DNA of 24,462 nucleotides from the NCBI GenBank assembly GCA_025094145.1, contig JALLLS010000161.1, positions 1 to 24,462 of the forward strand, in the 5' to 3' direction. The notes beneath the pieces were generated by a model, which worked only from the letters and a program-made list of their open reading frames with translations, did not search any database and had not been told where the DNA came from. Both the position numbers and the translations under genes were made by a program. Within the stretch, counting starts at the first letter, position 1. Each line of letters starts with the position of its first letter. Shown piece by piece: positions 1 to 10,965 of this stretch. The stretch is from Spinellus fusiger (Eukaryota; Mucoromycota; Mucoromycetes; Mucorales; Phycomycetaceae).

Positions 1-392
1 CTTTTAAAGACAGTATAAGAGTACAACGTCTGCATTAGAATGTGTATATTTTAGTGGTGATTTCTTCCAAGTTATTATATTTGTAATAATCATTAGAGTA
101 GAATAGAAGTATAAAAGAATAACAAGTTGAATAAAAAGATATAGTCGTAAGTTAACTGAACAAATACCTTTGAACCCAAGAAGCCATTGAAGACACTATC
201 ACATCAACACGGTAAATAGTAGATAATACTATTCAACAGTGTTAATGAAGAATAGCTGTTTAGTTCCTCTTTTTTTTCACTGCATTTCTATCTATTTTCT
301 CTGAACTAAAAATGCTACACAGTCAGCAAGATATAAATAAAGAAGATATAATATGCTTGTAGAATCAACCTAGTTTTCTTACATTTATTTGA
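1..392. other. AT-rich flank upstream of the Fanzor relic
   Basis: No supportable gene. The stretch is AT-rich with stops in all frames. It lies directly 5' of the Fanzor-like reading frame, which becomes continuously open (frame of position 393) only after a TGA at 390-392. It may hold the lost 5' end or left boundary of that element, but I found no terminal inverted repeat matching the sequence beyond 2.2 kb. Confidence 0.5.
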
Positions 393-2195
393 TATTTATA
401 TGAGACTGATGAGAAGCCTATAGCAAGTTATTCATATGCTAATCCTGCCAGAATAATGAAAATCAAGACATCTTTATGTGATACTGATTGGAGATCGGAA
501 TATTCACCTGTTTTGCATGATCTGGTCCACAACATCAACACCACCATATCTCATACTTATGCATTTTCCAAGTATATCTTGATTCATCTACTCAAAAGTG
601 AAGGTGGATCTGCTTTGAATGAGTTATAACAAAGGATTTCTTCCGTGAGGTGCTTTTGTCCTTCGTTAATAAGAAAATCAGAGAGGACAGTGCTTCTGAT
701 AAAACAAATATCACACTCAAGATGTGTCAAATAAGAGAGAAATTCAACCTATTGAAAGATGAATACTGTCAATATGCATCCTACACCCCAATCAAGATAA
801 CCAATGCTCAACAGATATCTATCTATGAAAGCACCAAGATACACACATTCTATATCAATACTATTACGTCTCAATTTAGGAATTGTCTCAGAATGTTCTT
901 CAATATCATCCTGCGACAAAAAGAAAGAATTGCCTCATTGACCCATGCTATGAAAGCCAAAAACTATTCTGAGAAGACCATTACAAGTATTATTAGATTA
1001 AATGTGTTGGATGTATATACGCAAACTAAACTCTATATCTCAACAAAAAGTGTTCCCAATGCACCCATAAATTTCTTTAACAAAAAGGTCATCAGCCAAA
1101 TACAAGAGCTGCTAGCCTTCTATCCTCTCAGCTATAAATTTGCTAAATAAAAATAAAGTAAAAAATAAAAATAAAAACTCCATTTATTATTATGTTAAAG
1201 CCAATCTAACCAAGCACGTGTATTCATTTGTTAAGCTGGCCCAACTATGTGAGGAGAATGGAGACACATCTTTTAGTTGCTTCCATCTTCGTAAAAGCTT
1301 CATTTCCTCTCACATTATGATAGACATCAAGATACTCAACCACCCTATCTTGAAAAACAAGAGCTACTCGAGCGAAAAGTTTGATTTTTGGGATCATATC
1401 AATTTAAAATCAAAGGTGTTCAAAAACTAAGGTATAGATAGCTCAATGAGATTTCAAGGTACAATAGAAACCGATGGTGTGGCAGTGTCAGTGATTGGGC
1501 AAAGCTTTATTTCGAGACGTTTCTCGGGTGGTATCCGCAAAGTAATTATTGATGAGGATCACACTGGGTCTATTGAGGAGTTATTTCAAGCTGTATTAAC
1601 ATAAACAAAAGATAAATGTGTACTCATCGATCTGGGTCGTCGGGACTTCTTATTCTGTATGCAAGAAAACAGTACACCCGATAATAAATCCACCTACAAG
1701 TATACACTTAATCGACAAGCCAAAGAAACAAAGTCAACCCATTTCAAGAAGCTTCGAAAAAACCTCAGGCCTCCATCCATCCAAAGACTAGAAGACAAGC
1801 TTAGTCGAGTTCCTGATTCAACAGTAAAAATCCAAGAATTTATCAAATATACACAAACAAAAGTAAGTGTATCGGAGAACTTGATATTGTATTATAGAGA
1901 TGAAACAAAGGAAGATGATAATAAACAAACAAAAGATAGTGTCAAAGAAAAACTCATCTTTCTCCTTTCAAATAAGTGTTCAAACCAATATTGTACAAAA
2001 GACAAGACATTGAAGCTTTGGAATCGTGACCTCGCTGCTACATTAAAATTAAGACATATTCTAATGTCTCCAAGGGAAAATGGCACCCACCCAGGGCACT
2101 CCCTTAGATATAACAAAAGAAGGCATCACACAAATGATACACTTAGAACCAAGAAAAGGTCCAAATCTTCTGGTTCCTCCCCAGTGATCGCTTGA
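393..2195 (+). pseudogene. Decayed Fanzor (TnpB-like RNA-guided nuclease) gene
   Basis: Fanzors are eukaryotic relatives of transposon TnpB and Cas12: RuvC-type DNA endonucleases guided by an omega RNA. The relic reads in three blocks: 393-629 (frame of 393, ends TAA), about 623-1150 (shifted frame), and about 1140-2195 (first frame again) with in-frame TAA at 1428-1430 and 1602-1604. The N-terminal blocks are helical and basic, as in the family's wedge/REC region. The third block carries the segment LRFQ-like/ETDGVAVSVI (about 1449-1490), then LIDLGRRD with the RuvC-I aspartate at 1629-1631. Near the C-terminus a Cys-x4-Cys zinc-ribbon half (CSNQYC) is followed by LWNRDLAA with the RuvC-III aspartate at 2028-2030. 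The part that should carry the RuvC-II glutamate and the first Cys pair is missing (about 1900-1965). Beyond the TGA at 2193 the frame contains more fungal Fanzor-like tail after another stop. It is inactive as it stands: two frameshifts, at least two stops and an internal deletion. Family assignment is from motif recognition, not a search. Confidence 0.8.
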
Positions 2196-2198
2196 GCC

Positions 2199-2214
2199 TC
2201 AGTTAACTAACTGA
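2199..2214 (+). repeat. Hairpin just after the Fanzor frame
   Basis: Perfect 7-bp stem TCAGTTA / TAACTGA with a 2-nt AC centre, starting 3 nt after the TGA of the Fanzor relic. TnpB and Fanzor omega RNAs typically overlap or follow the 3' end of the nuclease gene, so this is a candidate remnant of that RNA; equally it could be chance in AT-rich DNA. Confidence 0.4.
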
Positions 2215-2286
2215 CGGAAACTCATGATACAGGTAAACTATCTAAAAAGTGATAAAGTGTATCTTATTGTATTTTGTCATGTAAAA

Positions 2287-2325
2287 GACATTATAATGTC
2301 TAGTAGCTCATTACTAAATAATGAG
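2287..2325 (+). repeat. Two adjacent palindromes downstream of the Fanzor relic
   Basis: A perfect 14-bp palindrome GACATTATAATGTC (2287-2300) is followed 6 nt later by a stem CTCATTA / TAATGAG with a 5-nt loop (2307-2325). They sit about 90-130 nt beyond the Fanzor stop, where an element end or omega-RNA scaffold would be expected. Function is inference only. Confidence 0.4.
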
Positions 2326-5300
2326 ACACTCTAAGGTCTATTTTATTACTAGCTTCATAGAGTTTGTGGCTATCTCACATGCTGTTGTATTATAAACACA
2401 AGTAAAGATACAACTTATTGATGATAAAAAAAAATTGAATCTACACACTGTCTTACACATGGATATAGAACTATATAGTTTTTCATACCTACAGACATAT
2501 TTAAAGAGTAGAAACAATTACAGAAAAAAAATACACAGTCTTACTTATCTCTCTTTATGCAAATGTAAATCATATCAACAATGGTAATTCTAGTCCAAGG
2601 TATCCCAAGGAACCTTTCTCCCCGACTCTATCCTTGTGTTTCATCAAAAAAAGAGAAGAATAGTAGAACATCTTATTGTGATCAGTTACTAGTTTGGGAT
2701 CAGAATAGACCCAAGCAAGGATGTCGGGATAACAATAAATTAACTCACTCAAATGCACAAGACGGTAAAACCTATAACTTTACCATCCGATGTTGATAGG
2801 GTTGATATGGGTTTTGCCTCAAGTAATCAAAGCCACAACGTACATAGATCAGTATATCTTTTACATTGCATAAACCTCGGCTAATAAAACACCGGACTAT
2901 CAATCTTGGCAAATGTAACTTTTACTTGTGGCATACATTGAAGTGTGGCCTACAGAACCTTTTCTATATAATTTTTTTATACCTTTATTCATTTTCTCCA
3001 ATGGTGACAGAAGAGTGCATAATATATATACATAAACAAGAAGAAAGATAGAGATGTGACGATGATCCGAAGTTTGAATGCAAGCACAACCAAAATGACA
3101 TTCTAAAATTGGGATTTTAGCAGATGAATAAGAGAATATGATAAAAGTTTTTTTTTTACTATAGTATATAGTTCTTGACCGCCTGTACACAAAGCCTAGA
3201 CATTTTTCCTTTTTTTCTTTTTGTCTGTCCGAATCTGCCTGAGTTTGGTTGATCAAGTAAGAAAGAAGAAAAAAGTATCTTTACCAACCCTTATTTTGTT
3301 TTACTTTTTTCTTCTTATTCTGCTCATCTCAATGTATATCTATCTGTCGTTATCTCCCAAGATTTTTCATGATTAACTCTTCTAATTGGGTTGATATGTT
3401 TCAAATGTATTATAGCATTTATTGTTTGTATTATTCTGATAAAGACTACGAAGAAAAGTATAACCTGAGAAAATAAGATTAGTAGTGATACACATATATT
3501 GTACAATACATGCGCTGTCACTATGATGATCAGACTATGTATTACATGTACTACGTTGCAGTGATAGAGTATTTTTAATAGAAATACAAATTACTCGAAA
3601 AAATATATGGCTTTAATAGAATAGAATAGACAATTAAGTAATGAGTCAAGCTAGAACCTGTGTAGTGGCTGCTTGTCGATATATTGTATAGGACATTAGC
3701 AACTATAATGATGAATACCACAGCTTTTGCTATATGTTCTAGTTCTTATAGTATGAGTGGCATAGACGGTTGAGGCATAAATCTGTACTCTTAAACCAAA
3801 TGTACAATAGCTTATAATTCTGTATTAGAGTCTACTATTATCCTACAAATATATAAATGAACCCAACGGGTAGATATACCCTCTGTTGAGATGTTCTTGT
3901 TAATTTGAAAAAGGAAAGGTGAAAGAAGTAGAAGGAATGAGTACAAACCTAGCCAAGGTTTGTGCAGGGATTCCTCAACTCCTTGTTGTAACTGAATGGC
4001 TAGAGCATCATTTAATTTAGTAGTGTTTTAATAAGCATTAATGATTGCTTCTCATGTCTGTCCACAAGAGAGAACAAGTGAGACAATATATTCTCTGGTC
4101 ATTAGAAAAGTATTCTAATGTCACAATACGCTATTTATGGTCTTTTTTACGCCACTCAAGAAATATAAGTGTCAGTGAACATTTATAGCACACACTCAAC
4201 TATATCTCCTTATACATATAAAATATATAATACCAGTGACAGTGGGTCTGTGCTGGAAATAGGTAATACCAAGGCCTGCAGTTTTCCTTATTGTAGGGAA
4301 GCATATGAAGTCTGAGGAAGTGTTGTTCTTCATTTACAGAGCCAATCTAGGGTCAATTCGTATAGATCACTAGTGTCGTTTTCTTCCCTTGTTCATTTTA
4401 AAAAGATGATGTCTTTATGACAGCATTCCAGTCTTATTTCTTAATGAGTCAAATAGACGGAGACAGTACATCTCTATTAGACTACCTTTTTAAATGTCTT
4501 TTGTATTTCATATTTCTCTAATGAATGATGAATGTTAAACATATTTTATTGTATGGGCAGAATGATATTGTTTTTATTTCTCACAAAATCCTAATAAAGA
4601 GAATTGAATTAATATTTATCTTTTTTTCTTTCTTTCAATAATAGAAAATATAGAATTCGACGCCTATTATAAAACCCATTGAACTCTAAACCTGGTCTTA
4701 AGTACAACAAAGCAGTAAGTTAGAATATGATCAAGATCAAGCTATTCTTTTTCTTTTTCTTTCTATGTCTGTTATCAGAATAAAATGTCTCTTCTTAATT
4801 TCAATTGCACAATGTTACCTGCATTAGTATGGTAGGCTTCTTCTACCTGCATAACAATGATGAGATACAATGTACTCTACACTTCAATTAAAAGTGAAAA
4901 TAAGACCCTCCAACAGCATTGATTATAAATTAACTCCCTCCATTCTTCCTGTTGTTCTTTTCTAGAAATAGAGTGTTTTGTGTGCTCTTAATGTACTTCT
5001 ACACATGAAATTAATTATACTGTTTTGTGATCCAATGCTCTTTTTATTGTCATAAATCGTACTCTTAAAAATAGCCCAACAAGGAAGACTTAAGCTTAGT
5101 AGTAAAGATAGCCAATATTGATCTCTTCTAAGACTCTCCATCATTGGGAACATGACTGAACTCTGCCCCATGATGAGGATTGATACCAGTTATGAAGGCG
5201 TGTCTCTGCAAGGGGGATGTTGTTAGTGTTGACTCTATTCTCTGTCCTATCCTATTCTTGTCTATGAATAGAATGATTGTCTTTAAAGTGTAAATATAAT

Positions 5301-5455
5301 AACCTTGATGAAACTAACCCACTTTATTTCAGGCAATGGGTGTTTATACTCTGGTACTATCATTCAGACATCACTTTGAATTCATATTTGTGCTCTCTGA
5401 TATTTTTTATCCGATGAATGTGTTTGTTGATGTTTGTAGGTTTCATTCTCACTCG
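2326..5455. other. Long AT-rich intergenic region, no recognisable gene
   Basis: About 3.1 kb without a supportable gene. Open frames are short (60-118 codons), of biased composition, and overlap on both strands. I see no tRNA-like or rRNA-like sequence. Small local hairpins occur, for example a 7-bp stem around 3946-3964. The region is probably old, degraded repeat or intergenic DNA; a 71-codon frame at 2581-2796 was noted but not called. Confidence 0.5.
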
Positions 5456-5463
5456 TATAAATA
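5456..5463 (+). promoter_or_regulatory. TATA box of the MYND gene
   Basis: TATAAATA lies 150 nt upstream of the start codon at 5613 and is followed by a long pyrimidine-rich CT stretch (about 5518-5605), the usual layout of fungal promoters and leaders. Confidence 0.5.
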
Positions 5464-5612
5464 TAGTCAGAATTCGAGATAACAATGATAAATACGCCGA
5501 ATTTCTCATTGCCCCAATCTCTTCAACTGTCACCTCTCTTTCTTCTCTTCTTATTTTCACTTTCTAGCCTCCCCCTTATTTTTCTATTTTTTTTCTTCTC
5601 TTCATAATAACA

Positions 5613-6482
5613 ATGTCTCTAATGTATTCTATGGATGCTCAACAGAGACCATTAGTGTCTCAACCAATAAGAACATCCATCGCCAACTGCCTCCAATTGG
5701 CTGCCTCTACAGATGTTCATCATAATGAAACTGGGTATCCATGCATTGGCTGCAATATCATAGCCAACCATTACCGAACAGCATTAAGATATTCAAGACA
5801 GCAAGTCCCTATTGCTTGTGACAAACTTCTTCTTGAGCTTGTATCACAGGCAACTCAACTTTTGTCCGATCACTTTGAGACCCGTACACATCACACTCTC
5901 CACTGGTTTGAGGAGCTATCTTCTGATTTATGGGAATTCGGCAAAGAACTCAAGGAGCAGAGTCACGATATAGAGAGTCATTCTTCTTCTACCTCTTTAA
6001 CCACACCACCGCTCTCTCCTGGTGAAAAATCTGCTGTGTTTGAAGATCCGGAGAACTATCGACGTGCCATAAGAATAGTGATTTATTATTTCCGTGCTTC
6101 TATCAATGAATACTCTCCTGCTTGCATTGGTGAGGCCATTGATTATTACCGAAAATGTATCTCCGTCTGCCCTACTTTGCTTGCCACTCATTATCCTATC
6201 CAGCAAGCGGCCACAGCTGCTATTAAACGTCTGTCGCCTCTTTCTGTAACAGCTTCTTCAGTAGAGCAAGGGTCTCCCTACCGTCCTCTCTTTAAGTCTA
6301 GGGCCTCTTCTACATCAGGCACAAGTCTGACCTCTATTGCTTCAAGTGCTTGTTCAACATGTGGTAAAGAGAAACGCTCAATGCCAGTGTGTGCAAAATG
6401 CAAATCTCGTGTGTACTGTGGACTGGCTTGTCTAAAGGCTGACAAGGAGAACCATGCTCCAATGTGTTCTATAGGCAAATAG
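5613..6482 (+). CDS. MYND zinc-finger protein
   Basis: Single-exon protein of 289 residues. Its C-terminus is a canonical MYND finger: C247-x2-C250, C260-x2-C263, C269-x3-C273, H281-x3-C285, all eight zinc ligands present. MYND domains usually mediate binding to proline-rich partners, often in transcriptional or ubiquitin-related complexes. The N-terminal 200 residues hold a CIGC pair (near residue 45) followed by helical segments rich in Tyr, Trp and His, and a TTPPLSP stretch (around residues 130-136) that is a plausible proline-directed phosphosite. A Ser/Thr-rich linker precedes the finger. I do not recognise a SET domain, so it is not a SMYD methyltransferase; specific function is unknown. 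The start is the first ATG of the frame after the pyrimidine-rich leader; in-frame ATGs at codons 4 and 6 are alternatives. It faces PET127 tail to tail. Confidence 0.85.
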   Translation: MSLMYSMDAQQRPLVSQPIRTSIANCLQLAASTDVHHNETGYPCIGCNIIANHYRTALRYSRQQVPIACDKLLLELVSQATQLLSDHFETRTHHTLHWFEELSSDLWEFGKELKEQSHDIESHSSSTSLTTPPLSPGEKSAVFEDPENYRRAIRIVIYYFRASINEYSPACIGEAIDYYRKCISVCPTLLATHYPIQQAATAAIKRLSPLSVTASSVEQGSPYRPLFKSRASSTSGTSLTSIASSACSTCGKEKRSMPVCAKCKSRVYCGLACLKADKENHAPMCSIGK

Positions 6483-6861
6483 TATCTGTCTGCATTGCTT
6501 AACAACGTCCGTCATTTATCTTCTCTTTCTCATTGCATTTTATGTTTATCCCTTTTCATTTATAATAATAGAAAAGAAAGACATTGATCCTGTATTGATC
6601 TTGTATTATTTCTCTTTTTTATTTTTACATTTGTTTATTCTCCATTGTCTTCTGATTCAGCGTGTTTTGCTATTCTCATCTATTCATATATCCACCTATC
6701 AATAAACAAAACAAAACAAAACAAAACATAGCTTCATTACAACAGAGTACAGTCTAATAAGTATTTTAATTCATTCTATCGTGCTTGTTCAAGGTTAATG
6801 TCTATGTCTATCACACTATAGAATGGTAATATAGGAACAATTCCAAGTATAATATACAGCT
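6483..6861. other. Convergent 3' region with (AAACA)n microsatellite
   Basis: Shared 3' region of the MYND gene (+) and PET127 (-). Contains five tandem AAACA units (about 6704-6728) and A/T-rich elements suitable for 3' end formation on both strands. No gene seen. Confidence 0.6.
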
Positions 6862-9800
6862 TTACTCACTCTTCTTCTCTAACTCTTCCAATTTATGCTC
6901 CTCTACCATCTCCTCTGCCTTTTCCCTGGCCAAAACAGATCTATTTCTTTCTGCTTCCTCACTTGCCAACTGGTCGTCACTCATCTGCTTAAGCACCTTC
7001 AGAATGGGAATACGCTTGTTGCCATGTGTAAACACAGTAGACTGTATACTTCGAAGAGTACTGAACATTTCCTTCACTTGTTTAGAGGGTAGATTGGATT
7101 CACTGATATTGTACTCGACATCCCAACGATCCTTTTTAGATGTTTTTGTAAAGTGTTCTGTCATTAGTACACCATTCAAGAAGGACTGGGTGGACAGTCT
7201 AAAGAGAGTGATATCCTCATAAGAATTCAAGTTTGGGTTGATAGAGTCGGGATAGTCAATAGATTTCTCTTCTAATGCCTCCAGCTGCTCTGCCTCTTCT
7301 TCTGTACCAACAACCATGGCAGGCATTTCCATTCGAGCCTGAACAGCCGCTACTGTTTCTTTAAGTTCTTGATTTCTCTCCTTCTCCTTCTCTTCAGTTT
7401 CTTCTGTGGGCGGTACTGCTTCTACAAAGATGTTCATGTAAGGACTGTCACTCTCTTGGGCCTCAAATGATAAACGAAGGGTCTATACAAAATAAAAATA
7501 AAAGGTACATTTCATTCAATACTCGTTTTGTTTTATTCAGTATTCGTTTTGTTTTATTCTTTATTTTGTTGGTAGAGTAGACTTAACCCTCTCATATTTT
7601 CTAGTATAAAAGACTAAAACCTACCCAACACCACTTACCTGCTCAGGATATTTCTTGGTAGCCATGTCAAGCACTTCTTCAAACATAACAAGAATATTTC
7701 GGAAGACTTCTCCTCCCATTTGCTTGGAACCGAATAACCGAGTATCAATCTCATCTCTAGAAATGTACTGGAATCCAAACATCTTTCGTGTATTATGATA
7801 TGTCACCATAATACCATCCATGTGTCCAATACGCACCTGGAAGCTATTCACACAAAAATAATAAGTCATGAGAAAACATCCTTTTTTTTGTTTACTGACT
7901 TGTATTTTAAAAAGGCGGATCGTATCATATCATAGTATTCTCTCTCAAAGGATTGAAGCAGACCACAATTATCTTTGAGAGTGTAGCCCAGGTATTCCTA
8001 TCCGTCAGTCAATCAGTCAATCAGTCAATCAATACACATCATCTAATTAGCTTACTGAATAATTCGGCATATCCAAACGAATAGGAATGACGGCTCTTGT
8101 TTTTAGATCAAAGGTGCCTCTTTTTAAGTCGGGATGATAACAATCCAACTGAGAACGCAGTAGAAACTTTCCAATCTAGAAGGGTCTTTTATAAGTTGCA
8201 TGCATTTCTATTTCCACTTACTTTTCCATAAGCATAGGATTCCAAATCTTTACTATCCTTGGCCCATCCCTCACTGTTTTCTTTGAGATAGTTCTTGTAT
8301 TTTTCTGGCTCCAGGGTTAATACCTTTTCCATGGATCTACCCTACAAAGCACCCCACACATGTAGATACATGAAAGCATGGGCAGAATGAATACATAGCC
8401 CAAGGATCCACCCTTTCATCATCATCATCTTTTTTTTCCATTATTCCTTCATTACCATAAGAGACAGAATTGTGTCTTCTACATCAAATGATTTGTCTGC
8501 ATCAATAGCATAGACTCCCCTGTTCCATCGCAAGCAGATTGTAGTAGGGGCACGGTTACCGCGTGTAAATCGGTCTGATTCTGTTTGGAAGGGTTCAGAG
8601 AGATTATCCAAATTCACAGGTTTGAAATTGGACATTGTAAAGTAGAAATGGCTCATGGCAGAAGAAATAGAAGAGGTAGATCCCACATAACGTTGTTTGT
8701 GGGCTATGGCCAGGTCCAATAAAGACTGTAGAGAGATAGGTTAGTGTCTGTGCTTGTTCTGTTGGTGGACATGTCATTAGAGTACTACAGTTACTAATGA
8801 GAAGAAAAGAAAGAGAGAAAAGCACATGCCTCATCTTTTGAAGAAGTAATATAGGCTCTTAATGCGTCGTAGTTGAAGTCGGCAGGCTGGGTGATGTATT
8901 CTAAGAAAGGATTAAAGTTGTATTCTTTTGTAGTTGGGTCTTGTAAACGGTGAACACCAGGGCTATAAGTTCATCACCAAGCCAGGTCGGTTATTATGTA
9001 TACACTCTCATTAGCACACATGATAAACTTACCTGAAGAGCACACGGTCCAACTGATGGGCCAGTCCTGGTACAGGCATTTCTCGATGAGGAGTGACCTC
9101 TAGTCCATGTTAATGTTCATCCATGTCAGATCCCACCACTCCTTAGCAATGGTAGGCAGATTCCTCCCAACTATCTAAAGAAGAAAGAAAGAATTCACTT
9201 ACTCTTGTACCTGATTCTCCAATTAATCCTCTTCCATTGAACATCATCTGCCACTTTGTAAGGCCACATGGACTCCGTTCCTTCCCATCGTGAGAATTCA
9301 TTCTTCTTTGTCTTTAGAGCAGCTTCAATGGGTGATTTGAATGCAAAGGGATCTGTGCCTAATTCTATAGCACGATGCATTGTCTCTTGGGAAAGGTTTG
9401 AAAATGAAGTATATATGCCTGGAAGACGGTTGTTTGGCTTTTCTTTGTAAGAATTGAATGGTTTGGGTGGAATATCATTAGTAGTGGCAGAATGTTTCTG
9501 TGGGGTGTCTTTTTTTCTGTGGTAAAGAATAGAGGAGTTTCTTAGTTCAGTTTTTCATACTTTAATGTATTCTCTTTTCTCTGTCAAAGTACCCTCCCTT
9601 ATATCTTTTTATATATCTTTATATCTTTATATCCTTATATATCTCTTTATCTCCAACAGAGAAGGTTGAACCACTCTAGTACCTTGATATTTTGGGAGAA
9701 GTAGGGTCTGTGTGTGGTTTATTAGCTTTGGTTGTAGAAGACTCATTGCAGAGAGTTAAGTTATCCACAGATAAAGGCGTCTTCATTGACTCTTCTCCAG

Positions 9801-9984
9801 AACACCTGGTCGGGATCTGCTTCTTTGGTTTACGGCATGACACACTGTTTGTGAATGATCGCCATGAGCGCAGTGACAGATCCCATGGCCTATTGACCAC
9901 AAACACTCCTCTTTTCAAAACAGCTGTGTTGGAAACAGCTACAGCACTGGGCTGAGATGCCAAAAAACGTTGAAGAGCAGACAT
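6862..9984 (-). CDS. PET127: Pet127, mitochondrial RNA processing/stability protein
   Basis: Ten exons (9984-9683, 9516-9203, 9099-9033, 8962-8830, 8725-8456, 8341-8222, 8175-8056, 7997-7900, 7843-7639, 7482-6862) join to 2250 nt, 749 residues. In yeast, Pet127 is a mitochondrial membrane-associated protein needed for 5' processing and turnover of mitochondrial RNAs. The Pet127 core is unmistakable: PVPGLAHQLDRVLF, PGVHRLQDP, RYVGSTSSISSAMSHFYF, LRWNRGVYAIDADK, FLLRSQLDCYHP, GTFDLKTRAV, VRIGHMDGIMVTYHNT and FGFQYIS. The first exon is Ser/Arg-rich with few acids, fitting a mitochondrial targeting sequence. The last exon has a Glu/Lys-rich coiled coil (EEKEKERNQELKETV) and an acidic/basic tail. 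Intron 4 (8829-8726) needs a GC donor (GAG|GCATGT) to keep the frame between ...SSKDE and SLLDLAIAH. Intron 8 has an alternative donor/acceptor pair four residues around KYNFQVR. Start is the first ATG in exon 1. It is divergent from bL31m. Confidence 0.9.
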
Positions 9985-10280
9985 GGTGTTATTAGGAACG
10001 AAACACAAGATATCTTGTTTATTCGACTTTGTTTCTTTCTCTTGACTTTGAGACTGCTAAATAAGGGGAAGGGTCCTTTGGGGATTTCATAGTCACACTT
10101 CCCAACTCCTCCCCCTCCTCTCTCTCTCTCTCTTTCACTGTGTCTTTCCACTGTGTCTTTTCTGCCTCTTGTCGTGTCTCTGTGACTTGCATTGGTGGAT
10201 TGTTGTTTCATTCCCTTGTGTATTTTTTTAAGCCTGTCTCTTTCTCTCATTAGACTGTCCCCTTGTTTGTTGACTGCAGA
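9985..10280. promoter_or_regulatory. Bidirectional promoter PET127 / bL31m
   Basis: Only 296 nt separate the two start codons of these head-to-head genes, so they must share a promoter region. It contains a (CT)n tract (about 10116-10133) and CTGTGTCTTT direct repeats (10139-10159) but no clear TATA box. Both products act in mitochondrial gene expression, which suggests coordinated expression (inference). Confidence 0.6.
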
Positions 10281-10679
10281 ATGAACATCCTACGCCCTTC
10301 ATATGGACTCTCTCTTCGTTGCTCTGTTCGTTATGCTTCCACAGCTGCTCCTGCCAGTAAGCCCGAGGTGTTTCTTCAGACTATTGTTATGAGCAACGGT
10401 GCTACGTTTACTGTCCGCACCACTTCCCCCGTACGCCCGCAGATACGCTTGACCAAAGACACACGCAACCACCCACTGTGGAACCCCTCCATGTTAAAAC
10501 AAGGACTGACAGAAGAGAGTGAGCAGTTGACCAAGTTCCAGAAGCGCTTTGGTGGTGGTGCTGACCTTGCGGACTTGGCATGGATTGAATCCGACGAAGC
10601 AGTGTCTATGTCTATGAAAAAGGCACTGACAAGTGGTGGGCCTACAAAAAAGGCACCCGCCAAGGGAAAGAGAAAGTAG
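10281..10679 (+). CDS. MRPL36: Mitochondrial large-subunit ribosomal protein bL31m
   Basis: Intronless, 132 residues. The N-terminus (MNILRPSYGLSLRCSVRYAS) is rich in Arg, Ser and hydrophobics with no acids, a typical mitochondrial presequence. The mature part carries SNGATFTVRTTSPV, IRLTKDTRNHPLWNPS and KFQKRFGG, which match the fungal mitochondrial bL31 family (yeast Mrpl36), a component of the large mitoribosomal subunit. The C-terminus is Lys-rich (KKAPAKGKRK). The start chosen is the first ATG; an upstream in-frame TTG adds six codons but is not a credible eukaryotic start. Naming by family recognition; length is usual for the fungal proteins. Confidence 0.8.
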   Translation: MNILRPSYGLSLRCSVRYASTAAPASKPEVFLQTIVMSNGATFTVRTTSPVRPQIRLTKDTRNHPLWNPSMLKQGLTEESEQLTKFQKRFGGGADLADLAWIESDEAVSMSMKKALTSGGPTKKAPAKGKRK

Positions 10680-10932
10680 ATAAGAAGCATGATAAAAGAA
10701 AACAAAAACAAAAATGTCCGTAGGCGTCCTTCTTTTTCTTTTTCTTTTTTTTCTTATCATGGACCATACTGGACTATGGCCGTGTTTGCGAGTGTGGGTG
10801 GATATCCAATCTATTCTATTCTATTCTATTCTATCTATTGGTGTGGAGTGTGTAGGATGTATGTTTCTAGTATGATAAAGACGTGTGACTGTTCATCACC
10901 TAGCAGCATACTCAACTGTGGGTCATTTTCTC
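10680..10932. other. Convergent 3' region with (CTATT)n repeat
   Basis: Tail-to-tail region of bL31m (+) and the prenyltransferase alpha gene (-). A CTATT pentanucleotide repeat runs over about 10811-10834 and a T-rich (TTTCTT)n tract over 10730-10752. No gene seen. Confidence 0.6.
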
Positions 10933-10962
10933 TTTTATTTATTTATTTATTTATTTATTTAT
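10933..10962 (-). terminator. Tandem AATAAA polyadenylation-signal array
   Basis: On the minus strand this is a run of about seven AAAT/AATA units, giving overlapping perfect AATAAA hexamers beginning only a few nt after the prenyltransferase stop codon (10966-10968). It would act as the 3' end formation signal and implies a very short 3' UTR. It may also simply be a microsatellite. Confidence 0.5.
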
Positions 10963-10965
10963 TAT

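Noticed and set aside
2581..2796. 71-codon plus-strand frame
   Set aside because: No domain recognised with confidence; overlapping frame on the other strand and stop-rich surroundings. Could be a transposon fragment but not supportable.
2900..3521. Minus-strand frames of 65 and 118 codons
   Set aside because: Biased, AT-driven composition, no motifs, no promoter or splice context.
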